DNA of 10,186 bases from contig PKVB01000152.1 in the NCBI GenBank assembly GCA_003131365.1, positions 268 to 10,453 on the forward strand. Reading direction: 5' to 3'. Source of the stretch: Gemmatimonadota bacterium. GTDB taxonomy: Bacteria; Gemmatimonadota; Gemmatimonadetes; Gemmatimonadales; Gemmatimonadaceae. The position numbers and the translations under genes were made by a program. Shown here piece by piece: positions 1-6,225 of this stretch. Below the pieces are notes generated by a model that saw only the letters and a list, made by a program, of their open reading frames with translations, did not search any database and had not been told where the DNA came from. Every line of letters starts with the position of its first letter. The first letter of the stretch is position 1.

Positions 1-276
1 ACCTCCCTGCACAGTCTCGTCCCTGCGCGCGCCTTCGACGAGCGCCCTTTCGATTAACTGTAACAGCGGGGGCGGTGCGCGGCGCGTGGTCATCTCGCGC
101 CGGGATTGTCCTTGTTTCCCGGGGCGGACGGGCGGCGCGGAGCGCCGCGCGCGCAAGCGCGCGCGTAGTCGATTGTGAGTGGTCTGGTGGAGGATTTCTT
201 CTATCTCCGCCACGATGTGCGCGGGGACTCGGGCGCAGTACCGAGCCTCGTGGGAAGGAGGGCGGGGTGTCCTCAT
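1..276 (-). CDS. Possible hypothetical protein, partial at its C-terminus (runs off left edge)
   Basis: A minus-strand frame is open from an ATG at 276 to the window edge (92 codons, no stop). A second ATG lies in frame at 93 and leaves 31 residues, beginning MTTRRAPPPLLQLIERAL. I do not recognise the protein; it does not look like an FtsZ N-terminus. For the 31 codons after the second ATG, GC by codon position is roughly 71/55/74 percent, a pattern compatible with coding in a GC-rich genome. The stretch between the two ATGs is Arg-rich and is written largely by GC hairpins, so it may be non-coding leader. Neither start has a convincing Shine-Dalgarno sequence: an AAGGA lies about 15 nt before the second ATG, which is too far. 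It reads in the same direction as ftsA, 187 nt after it. It could also be a chance open frame. Confidence 0.3.
   Translation of the reverse strand, partial: MRTPRPPSHEARYCARVPAHIVAEIEEILHQTTHNRLRARLRARRSAPPVRPGKQGQSRREMTTRRAPPPLLQLIERALVEGARRDETVQGG
132..165. repeat. Two overlapping GC-rich inverted repeats
   Basis: Positions 132-138 and 142-148 form a perfect 7-bp stem around a GGA loop. Positions 146-154 and 157-165 are perfect 9-nt arms of alternating CG around AA. The two share 146-148 and so compete. No T-run follows on either strand, so they do not look like intrinsic terminators. They lie inside, or just upstream of, the unrecognised frame at the left edge. Confidence 0.6.
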
Positions 277-401
277 AGGCGACGACCCACGAGCGACAAT
301 CGGTGCGGTGACGCTCTCTGAGCGACTGATGCTTAGTCTCGCACCCATCCGATCGGACCACTAACGAGCGAGAGACCGGAGCCGAAGAGGATACCCCGCC
401 C
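185..401. other. Candidate structured RNA or switch-like leader in the ftsA downstream region
   Basis: Several inverted repeats are packed in this gene-poor stretch. They are 185-192 with 205-212 (8 bp, 12-nt loop, one wobble), 228-232 with 241-245 (5 bp), 247-254 with 286-293 (8 bp, perfect), 302-307 with 340-345 (6 bp), 312-316 with 320-324 (5 bp), and 260-274 with 387-401 (15 bp with one wobble). The 15-bp helix crosses the 247-254/286-293 helix, so the two make a pseudoknot or exclude each other. Both non-Watson-Crick positions are G-U if the plus strand is transcribed and A-C if the minus strand is, which mildly favours a plus-strand RNA. I checked by eye against 6S, RNase P, SRP and tmRNA signature sequences and saw no match. 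Confidence 0.25.
272..299 (-). promoter_or_regulatory. Weak sigma70-like promoter candidate before the left-edge frame
   Basis: On the minus strand TTGTCG (299-294) and TATGAG (277-272) are separated by 16 nt, each matching the consensus hexamer at four of six positions. Transcription would begin near 265 and leave a leader of about 170 nt before the ATG at 93. It overlaps the inverted repeats. A match of this quality is expected by chance fairly often. Confidence 0.15.
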
Positions 402-427
402 GACGACCGGCGACCAAATTGAGTACC

Positions 428-444
428 GCGCCTGAGCAAGGCGC
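428..444 (-). terminator. Terminator-like hairpin after ftsA (weak)
   Basis: The arms 444-439 (GCGCCT) and 433-428 (AGGCGC) form a 6-bp GC-rich stem with a 5-nt loop, starting about 20 nt after the ftsA stop codon. The following bases on the minus strand (GGTACTCAATTT) contain only a short T-run some distance away, so it is not a canonical intrinsic terminator. It may only attenuate or stabilise the 3' end of the operon message. Confidence 0.2.
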
Positions 445-463
445 CACAACGAACAGCTGGAGT

Positions 464-1726
464 CTAGAAGAAATCCTCTAGCCAGACTTTGATCCGCTTG
501 GTGAAACGGTCCACGCCCGCGCCCGCCAGCGCCCTGTGCCTGCCACTCGGGGGCGCGAAGCCCGCGGCCGAGCGATGAGCCCCGTAGAGTGCTAGACCGA
601 CCACGGTGGCGAACCGCGGGGCATCCACGGAGTCGCTCAACCCGCTGATGTTCTCCGCGGGAGAGCCGATCCTGACGCCGGTGCCGAAGACGTCCGCAGC
701 GAGTTCCGCGACGCCCTGCATCGCTGCTGCGCCACCCGTGATCACCACACCCCCATTCATTCGCTGCGCAAAGCCTGCTCGCTCGATCTCGCTCAGCACG
801 AGATTGAAGATCTCGTCCATGCGCTGGTGGATGATGTGCGCCAGAACCTCGCGCGGAACGTGCCGGTCACCCTGAGCGACAGTGCTCGGCAGCTGAATCA
901 CGTCTGTTGGATCAACCAGGGGCTCGTACGCGCAGCCGTATTTCTCCTTCAGCCGCTCGGCGTCCGCCTGCGTGACGCCGATTCCCTGCACGATGTCGCT
1001 GGTGACGTTGTTGCCACCGTAATTGACCGTGCCCAGGTGCCGAATCTTTCCCTCGTGGAAGACCGCGATGTCGGTCGTCCCCGCACCCATCTCCACCAGC
1101 GCGACGCCGAGCTCCTTTTCGTCTTCGGTGAGCACGCTGAGTGAGCTGGCGAGGGGCTCGAGCACCAGCTCGCGAACGTGGTAGCCCGCCCTTTCGACTG
1201 ATTTGCGGAGATTCATCGCCGGCGACGCGCCAATCGTTACGAGATACATCTCGGTCTCGAGGCGGGTGCCGATCATGCCGATGGGATCGCGAATGCCCTG
1301 ATTCTTGTCGACGGAATATTCCTGCGGAATCGCGTGCAGCAGCTCGCGGTCCTGCGGCACCGGCTGCGCGCGGGCCACGTCGTTGGCGCGATCGACATCG
1401 GCCTTCGATATCTCGTCGCCGTTCACGGCCACGATTCCCTTGCTGATCATCGCCCGCACGTGCTCGCCGGCGATCCCGGCGTAGATGGTGTCGATCTTGA
1501 TGCCCGACATCCTTTCCGCATCTTCGATCGCTTTCTTGATGGACTTGGTCGTCTCCTCGATATCGGATACGACGCCGCGCCGGAGGCCGGTCGTGCGTGC
1601 CTGCCCCACTCCAAGGATTTTGAGGCTCGGCTCGCTCCTGTCACCACCGCCGACCGCCTGGGCGATCAGAGCAGTCGTCTTCGAGGAACCGATATCCAGG
1701 CCAGCGATGATGCGTTCGGGATTCAT
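464..1726 (-). CDS. ftsA: FtsA, actin-like divisome protein that anchors FtsZ to the membrane
   Basis: FtsA is an actin/HSP70-fold ATPase that tethers FtsZ filaments to the inner membrane and recruits later division proteins. The 420-residue product has the usual family length. The phosphate-1 loop is DIGSSKTTAL (11-20), the 1C (SHS2) subdomain lies at about 86-166, the phosphate-2 motif is VEMGAGTTDIAVF (211-223), and the adenosine-side motif VVITGGAAAMQG is at 327-338. The C-terminus (about 405-420, ending RFTKRIKVWLEDFF) is the amphipathic membrane-targeting helix typical of FtsA, after a variable linker at about 385-404. The start ATG overlaps the ftsQ stop as ATGA, with AAGG five nt upstream as a likely ribosome site, so it is probably coupled to ftsQ. 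It is the last cluster gene seen; ftsZ does not follow directly. Confidence 0.96.
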   Translation of the reverse strand: MNPERIIAGLDIGSSKTTALIAQAVGGGDRSEPSLKILGVGQARTTGLRRGVVSDIEETTKSIKKAIEDAERMSGIKIDTIYAGIAGEHVRAMISKGIVAVNGDEISKADVDRANDVARAQPVPQDRELLHAIPQEYSVDKNQGIRDPIGMIGTRLETEMYLVTIGASPAMNLRKSVERAGYHVRELVLEPLASSLSVLTEDEKELGVALVEMGAGTTDIAVFHEGKIRHLGTVNYGGNNVTSDIVQGIGVTQADAERLKEKYGCAYEPLVDPTDVIQLPSTVAQGDRHVPREVLAHIIHQRMDEIFNLVLSEIERAGFAQRMNGGVVITGGAAAMQGVAELAADVFGTGVRIGSPAENISGLSDSVDAPRFATVVGLALYGAHRSAAGFAPPSGRHRALAGAGVDRFTKRIKVWLEDFF

Positions 1727-2466
1727 TGAAGCCTTGCGATGACTTGATCGCGATAACGTAAATCGAGCTCACCAACTTGTACCTGTCGGCGAGCGAGATC
1801 GGTTTCAACCGGAAAGATATCGGCCAAACGCTCTACTGACAGTCCTACCGGAACGCGCACGCGCAACGTTCGACTTTGCGGCGCCGCGACGCCCGCGACA
1901 CGCGCGCCACTGGACAGCGTGAGCAGAATTTCATCCCGGCCCGTTCGCCTCACTTCTTCAATGCGCGCGAACACCCGCGGCTCCGCCGCGCGAATGGCTC
2001 CCACGAACTTAAGAAGAACGGGATCGGTTGTCGCAACAATTGGAAGGTCGAGATTCATCCGCGCCGGGTCGATCGGGAGCTGCTTGCCGAGGGAATCGTA
2101 CGGGAGCAGTCCGGCCGAGGTTTGTACCAACGCGACGGGAAGGTTTTCCCGTATCGTCACCACGAGCGTTCCCGGCATCCGCCGCGTGATTCTGACGTCG
2201 GACACCTGCGGATGGCGCATGACACGCTGCCTGTAGGGCTCGAGATCGTCCCACAACGACGCGACCGTATCGATCCGGAGGCGCGAAATGACTTCGTTCG
2301 GCTGGATATACCGGACACCTCTGATCTCGACGGCACGCACCCGGAAGAAAGCCATCTGCCGCGCGGCGGCGCGTGCCCCCCATGCGGCAGCCATGATCAC
2401 CCCGATGAGGAGCAGCGCTCCGAGTATTTTCCAGCCCGGCCTGCCGAGCCGCTCCTGAGAAATCAT
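1723..2466 (-). CDS. ftsQ: FtsQ/DivIB, bitopic cell division protein
   Basis: FtsQ links the cytoplasmic divisome to periplasmic septal synthesis, in E. coli as a complex with FtsB and FtsL. The 247-residue product has a short cytoplasmic N-terminus (1-12), one membrane segment (about 13-30, hydrophobic LGALLLIGVIMAAAWG), then a POTRA domain (about 41-109) opening FFRVRAVEIRG and containing HPQVSDVRITRRMPGTL, which is the strongest family signature. The remaining beta domain (about 110-247) is poorly conserved, as is normal. The ATG follows GAAGG by six nt. Its start overlaps the stop of an 8-codon minicistron made by a tandem duplication, so it begins 19 nt after murC ends rather than overlapping it directly. 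Its 3' end overlaps ftsA by 4 nt. The position between murC and ftsA supports the name. Confidence 0.92.
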   Translation of the reverse strand: MISQERLGRPGWKILGALLLIGVIMAAAWGARAAARQMAFFRVRAVEIRGVRYIQPNEVISRLRIDTVASLWDDLEPYRQRVMRHPQVSDVRITRRMPGTLVVTIRENLPVALVQTSAGLLPYDSLGKQLPIDPARMNLDLPIVATTDPVLLKFVGAIRAAEPRVFARIEEVRRTGRDEILLTLSSGARVAGVAAPQSRTLRVRVPVGLSVERLADIFPVETDLARRQVQVGELDLRYRDQVIARLQ

Positions 2467-2503
2467 TTCCGGCCTTCGGGAGAAATCATTTCCGGCCCTC
2501 GGG
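2457..2503. repeat. 23-bp tandem duplication spanning the murC stop and ftsQ start
   Basis: Units 2458-2480 and 2481-2503 are identical except at one base (T at 2475, C at 2498), and the match extends one base left to 2457. Each unit holds, on the minus strand, a purine-rich ribosome-site-like sequence (GAGGG or GAAGG), six nt, then ATGA. The right-hand unit supplies the murC stop and the left-hand unit supplies the ftsQ start, so what was probably one ATGA overlap now exists twice. Confidence 0.95.
2463..2489 (-). CDS. 8-codon minicistron between murC and ftsQ
   Basis: The ATG at 2489-2487 overlaps the murC stop as ATGA, reads MISPEGRK, and stops at a TGA that overlaps the ftsQ ATG, again as ATGA. 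It has its own GAGGG six nt upstream. Its last five residues repeat the MurC C-terminus (PEGRK) because the 23-nt period and the overlap shift bring the copy back into the same frame. It is a by-product of the tandem duplication. Whether ribosomes translate it, passing from murC to ftsQ as a relay, is inference. The peptide itself is unlikely to have a function. Confidence 0.4.
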   Translation of the reverse strand: MISPEGRK

Positions 2504-3904
2504 GCGCGACTTGGCCTCGGGCGTCGTGGCCCGCGCTTCCAGGCGTGACTTGAGCTCGGGTCCCGTGCGCGTGATGTCCCCGGCGCCGATCGTAATCACG
2601 ACATCTCCATCGAGCACGAAGCTCGTGAGCGCATCGGCGAGCTCTGAGCGCGCTCCCTGCCACGTGACCGCGCGCCCTGCTCGCTTCATCGAAGACGCCA
2701 CCAGATCAGACGTGATTCCGGGGATCGGCTGCTCGCGAGCTGGATATATCTCAGCCAGGAAAACGCAGTCCGCCCCGCAGAGAGCCTCCCCGAACGCGTC
2801 GGAGAAATCCCGCGTGCGCGAGAAGAGGTGGGGTTGAAACGCCACCACGATGCGTCGGCCCGGGTAGGACGCGCGCGCGGCCTGGAGCGTCGCCGCGATC
2901 TCGGTCGGGTGGTGCGCGTAGTCGTCGACGATCGTCACTCCCGTGATATCGAAAAGATGCTGAAAGCGGCGATCCACTCCTCTGAACTGGACAAGTCCCT
3001 CGCGCATGGCGTCGAGCGTGACACCCAGCGAATGTCCGGCTCCGATCGCGGCGAGCGCGTTCTGTACGTTGTGAAAGCCCGGGACGCGCAGAGCGACATC
3101 GCCCAGGCGCCGACCGTCGTACGTGACAGAGAAAGTCGTCGAATGGCCGTCGGTCCTGACACCGCTCGCGAGAAGACGCGCGTCGCGGGATTTGATGCCG
3201 TAGCGAATGACTTCCGCGCTCGACGGAAGGTCCAGCGACCTCGCCCCCGCGTCATCATCGCACAAGACAATCGCGGCCGCGTCGCGCACGAATCGCGAGA
3301 ACGTCGTCCTGATGTCCTCGAGGTCGCGATAGATGTCGAGGTGATCGGCCTCCACGTTGGTCACCACGGCGACATTCGGCGACAGCGAGAGAAAGGAGCG
3401 GTCGTATTCGTCTGCTTCGACGACGAACAGCTCGTCCGACTCGTAGTGAAGGTTTCCTTTCCACTCGGCGACGCGTCCACCCGCAATCCCGGTTGGCCTG
3501 AGACCGGCGGCCGCGAGCGCGGCGGTCGTCATCACGGTCGTTGTCGTCTTTCCATGCGTGCCGGCGACTCCTACAACTCGTCCGCCCGCAACGGCCAATC
3601 CAAGCGCCTCTGCTCGCCTGGTGATTGGAATTCCGAGCTCGCGCGCGCGCGCGAGCTCGGGATGAGCCCTGGACATCGCCGACGTGACGACCAGCTCGCG
3701 CGCGCCCTCGACGTGGTCGGGGCTATGTCCCTTTGCGACGCTGATTCCGAGCGCCTCTAGATCGTCCGTCGCGCCCGGATTGGCGTCGCAGCCCGTCACC
3801 GGAACTCCACGCCGAGCAAGCAGCTCGGCGAGCGCGCGCATTCCGGCGCCGGCGATCCCGACGAAATGAACCGGGCGCTGGTCGGAGCTATCCGTTGAAG
3901 TCAT
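2486..3904 (-). CDS. murC: UDP-N-acetylmuramate--L-alanine ligase (MurC)
   Basis: MurC joins L-Ala to UDP-MurNAc with ATP, the first peptide step of the cytoplasmic peptidoglycan pathway. The 472-residue product shows all three Mur ligase domains: a nucleotide-sugar binding Rossmann domain opening HFVGIAGAGM (13-22), the central ATPase domain with P-loop AGTHGKTTTT (114-123), EADEYDRSFL (163-172) and NVEADHLDIY (183-192), and a C-terminal domain with VDDYAHHPTEI (326-336), FQPHLFSRTRDF (356-367), AEIYPAREQPIPGI (384-397) and GAGDI (440-444). The tail beyond about 450 is charged and not family-conserved. The chosen ATG lies 30 nt after murG and has no clear Shine-Dalgarno sequence. The protein start would be typical at or near it, and a slightly later start cannot be excluded. 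Confidence 0.96.
   Translation of the reverse strand: MTSTDSSDQRPVHFVGIAGAGMRALAELLARRGVPVTGCDANPGATDDLEALGISVAKGHSPDHVEGARELVVTSAMSRAHPELARARELGIPITRRAEALGLAVAGGRVVGVAGTHGKTTTTVMTTAALAAAGLRPTGIAGGRVAEWKGNLHYESDELFVVEADEYDRSFLSLSPNVAVVTNVEADHLDIYRDLEDIRTTFSRFVRDAAAIVLCDDDAGARSLDLPSSAEVIRYGIKSRDARLLASGVRTDGHSTTFSVTYDGRRLGDVALRVPGFHNVQNALAAIGAGHSLGVTLDAMREGLVQFRGVDRRFQHLFDITGVTIVDDYAHHPTEIAATLQAARASYPGRRIVVAFQPHLFSRTRDFSDAFGEALCGADCVFLAEIYPAREQPIPGITSDLVASSMKRAGRAVTWQGARSELADALTSFVLDGDVVITIGAGDITRTGPELKSRLEARATTPEAKSRPEGRK
3633..3660. repeat. 28-bp perfect palindrome inside murC
   Basis: The two 14-nt halves are exact reverse complements with no spacer. The outer part is CCGAGCTC and the core is a run of alternating GC. 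It encodes the symmetric stretch PELARAREL in the N-terminal domain of MurC (about residues 82-90), so it may be a chance result of Arg/Ala/Glu/Leu codons in a GC-rich gene. Confidence 0.9.
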
Positions 3905-3934
3905 CAGCGTTGTTGGGCGGCAATCCGACTCGCG

Positions 3935-5044
3935 TCAGCGCCGCTTCTGCCGGTTCTCGACGAGACGAAGTACGTGTTGGGCGATGTCCGCCGCCGCGGT
4001 AGGCCTGGCGCGATCGAGAGCCTTCGCCCGCATCGTCGCAAGCTTCGCTGGATTCGACAGCATTGATTCAACTGTGCTGGAGAGCGCATCAACGGTGAGG
4101 TCCGACTGCCGGATCATCTCCGCCGCGCCGGACGCGGCCAGGGCTTTGGCGTTGGCGGTCTGATGGTCTGCCGCGGCGGTCGGGAGCGGGACCACGATTG
4201 CGGGAATTCCCCACGCGCACAGCTCCGCCGTCGCCATTGCGCCCGCCCGCGTAAGCGCGAAGTCCGCGGCGCGATACGCCTCCGAGATGGGCGCGATGTA
4301 CGCTCTGACTTTGACGCGCGCGCTCTCGTAGCGAGCGAGCTCGTCATAGTTTGCCTTGCCCGTCGCCCAGATCACGAACAGATCCGGAGGAAGGCCCTGG
4401 TCGATCCATCCGGCGACAACGTCATTTATCGCCTTTGATCCCTGACTTCCGCCGTAGACCAGCAGCACACTTCCGCCCAACGTCGAGAATCCCCATTTGA
4501 TCCGCGCTGGCGCCTTTTCGAACGCATCGGCGGGCGGCGGTTCGATGGGATTTCCGGAGTCGAACACCTCGGTCTTCTTCGACGGGCTGATGTGACTGCG
4601 CGACTCGGGAAATCCCAGGTGCACCTGCGCGGCGAAGCGGCTGAAGAAGCGCGTAGTGATGCCGGGAAACGTATTCTGCTCCTGAAGCACGATTGGAATG
4701 TCGTGCGCCGCAGCGTAGGCGAGCGCCAACCCCGATGCGTATCCGCCGGTTGCGACCACGCAGGCGGGAGGCTCGCTGCGAACTTCGCCCGCGATCATTC
4801 GCCAGGCGCTCATCGCGCCACGGATCGTCTTCCAGTTCTCCCAAGGGCGCGATCGGTAGAGCGGGTGCAGGTCCAGCAGCTCGAAGGCCCATCCGACCTG
4901 GGGCAGCACGTCACGCTCGATCCCGCGCCGCGCTCCGATGAAGAAGGGCTCGACCCGAGGGTCAGCTTTTTTCAGCGCGCGCGCGATCGCGAGCCCCGGG
5001 TAGAGGTGTCCACCCGTACCGCCACCCGCGAAGATGATCCTCAT
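3935..5044 (-). CDS. murG: MurG, lipid II-forming GlcNAc transferase
   Basis: MurG is a peripheral inner-membrane GT-B glycosyltransferase (family GT28) that moves GlcNAc from UDP-GlcNAc to lipid I to give lipid II. The 369-residue product is of usual length. The N-terminal domain has GGGTGGHLYPGLAIA (7-21) and VVATGGYASG (96-105), followed by QEQNTFPG (121-128). The C-terminal domain has GGSQGSKAIND (198-208), RAGAMATAE (266-274) and the UDP-sugar region PLPTAAADHQTANA (286-299). One oddity is the linker motif GNPIE (164-168), where most family members have GNPVR or GNPIR. The start overlaps the ftsW stop as ATGA with no Shine-Dalgarno sequence, so it is likely coupled to ftsW. murC follows 30 nt later in the same frame. 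Confidence 0.97.
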   Translation of the reverse strand: MRIIFAGGGTGGHLYPGLAIARALKKADPRVEPFFIGARRGIERDVLPQVGWAFELLDLHPLYRSRPWENWKTIRGAMSAWRMIAGEVRSEPPACVVATGGYASGLALAYAAAHDIPIVLQEQNTFPGITTRFFSRFAAQVHLGFPESRSHISPSKKTEVFDSGNPIEPPPADAFEKAPARIKWGFSTLGGSVLLVYGGSQGSKAINDVVAGWIDQGLPPDLFVIWATGKANYDELARYESARVKVRAYIAPISEAYRAADFALTRAGAMATAELCAWGIPAIVVPLPTAAADHQTANAKALAASGAAEMIRQSDLTVDALSSTVESMLSNPAKLATMRAKALDRARPTAAADIAQHVLRLVENRQKRR

Positions 5045-6225
5045 CTGGCTGGCAGCGCGCGAAGAGCGAGTGGATCCGTCGCCGCTGCTTCGCCAAATAC
5101 CCTTTCACGAGAACTGCCGATGTTGACGAGGATGCCGGTCATGAGAAGAGAGAGTACCAGATTCGAGCGGCCGTAGGAGATGAACGGAAGCGTCAATCCG
5201 GTAGTCGGAAGCAATCCCGTTGCCACACCGATATGAAGATACGCGGTCAGCACCATTGTCACCGTCAAGCCCACCGCCACCAGCTGGAGGAAGGGTGTCC
5301 GCGCCTTGCGGGCGATTCTGAACCCGAGGGCCGCGTACAGCGCGAAGGCCAGCACGAGAAGCGCGAGCCCGACGAAACCCCATTCCTCTCCAATGTGTCC
5401 GGCGATGAAGTCGTCGTAGCCGAACGGGAGAAATCCGTACTGCTGGCGCCCCTTTCCGAACCCGACGCCAAAGATCTGCCCCGACCCAACTGCTATCAGC
5501 GACTGCCGGAGCTGATAGTTCACCTCGAGTGGGGCCGCGCCCGGATCGAAGAACGCAGACATGCGGAGCAGAACGTAGTTCAGCCGCTCGACCTTCACGT
5601 ACAGGAGCGGGATCAGCATCACGCCCAGCGCGACGAAGTGTCCGATGCGGACACCGCCGGCGAAGAGAATGATCCCCATCATGAGCGTGAACATCATCGC
5701 GGTCGAGACATCGGGCTCCAGCATCACCAGGATGTCCAGCGCTCCAATCACCACGAGAAATGGCAGGATGCCTTTGGTGAGCCGCCTCAGCGCCGGCCCT
5801 TTTTTTATCACCAGCATCGACGTCCAGAGGACCACGGCGAGCTTGGCCAGCTCCGACGGTTGGAGAGAGCCGCCGAACAGGTATCTGCGTGAGCCGTGAA
5901 CGCGCGGGGCAATCTTCGCCGTGAACGGGAGGATCACGATCACCAGCAGCACGAGCGAGAGTATCATGATGGGCCAGGCCCATTTTTCCCAGACTTCCGC
6001 ATCCATCTTGGCGGCGGTGGCGAAGAGCGCGACACCGATGGCCATCCCCAGCACCTGCCGGATGAGAAGGTGCGCTTGCCCGTAACCCGCCTGCATCTCA
6101 ACGATGGCGCTGGCGCTGTAAACGGTCGCCAGGCCGAACGCCAACAGAATGCCGGTGAGTATGACGAGAGCGCGGGCCTCGAAGCCCATGTGCCAGCGGT
6201 GCACCAGACTCGCCGATGCTTCCAT
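5041..6225 (-). CDS. ftsW: FtsW, septal peptidoglycan glycosyltransferase (SEDS family)
   Basis: FtsW polymerises lipid II at the septum together with a class B PBP. Starting at the ATG overlapping the murD stop (TAATG, with GGAAG four nt upstream) the product has 394 residues and about ten membrane segments. Family landmarks are VYSASAIVE (35-43), GSRRYLFGGSLQPSELAKL (111-129), LEPDVSTA (169-176), YQLRQSLIAVGSGQIFGVG (237-255), LPFGYDDFIAGHIGEEWGF (266-284) and TGLLPTTGLTLPFISYG (336-352). Asp272 aligns with the Asp shown to be essential in RodA/FtsW proteins. SYGRS (350-354) replaces the usual SYGGS. RodA is a paralogue with the same fold; location between murD and murG argues for FtsW. A longer open frame to 6303 only overlaps murD and is not used. 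Confidence 0.95.
   Translation of the reverse strand: MEASASLVHRWHMGFEARALVILTGILLAFGLATVYSASAIVEMQAGYGQAHLLIRQVLGMAIGVALFATAAKMDAEVWEKWAWPIMILSLVLLVIVILPFTAKIAPRVHGSRRYLFGGSLQPSELAKLAVVLWTSMLVIKKGPALRRLTKGILPFLVVIGALDILVMLEPDVSTAMMFTLMMGIILFAGGVRIGHFVALGVMLIPLLYVKVERLNYVLLRMSAFFDPGAAPLEVNYQLRQSLIAVGSGQIFGVGFGKGRQQYGFLPFGYDDFIAGHIGEEWGFVGLALLVLAFALYAALGFRIARKARTPFLQLVAVGLTVTMVLTAYLHIGVATGLLPTTGLTLPFISYGRSNLVLSLLMTGILVNIGSSRERVFGEAAATDPLALRALPAR

Noticed and set aside
132..165. Intrinsic terminator from the GC hairpins
   Set aside because: No T-run follows the stems on either strand.
75..364. Plus-strand open frames of 60-70 codons at the left edge
   Set aside because: They are short, with Arg/Ser/Gly-rich composition and no ribosome site or motif; better seen as by-products of high GC and hairpins.
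167..460. Known housekeeping RNA (6S, RNase P, SRP, tmRNA) or a tRNA after ftsA
   Set aside because: None of the signature sequences I can recall for these RNAs is present on either strand, and no cloverleaf with a TTC-type T-loop was found.
2828..3760. Plus-strand open frame (310 codons) opposite murC
   Set aside because: It is antisense to conserved MurC motifs, has low-complexity charged composition, and shows no recognisable domain.
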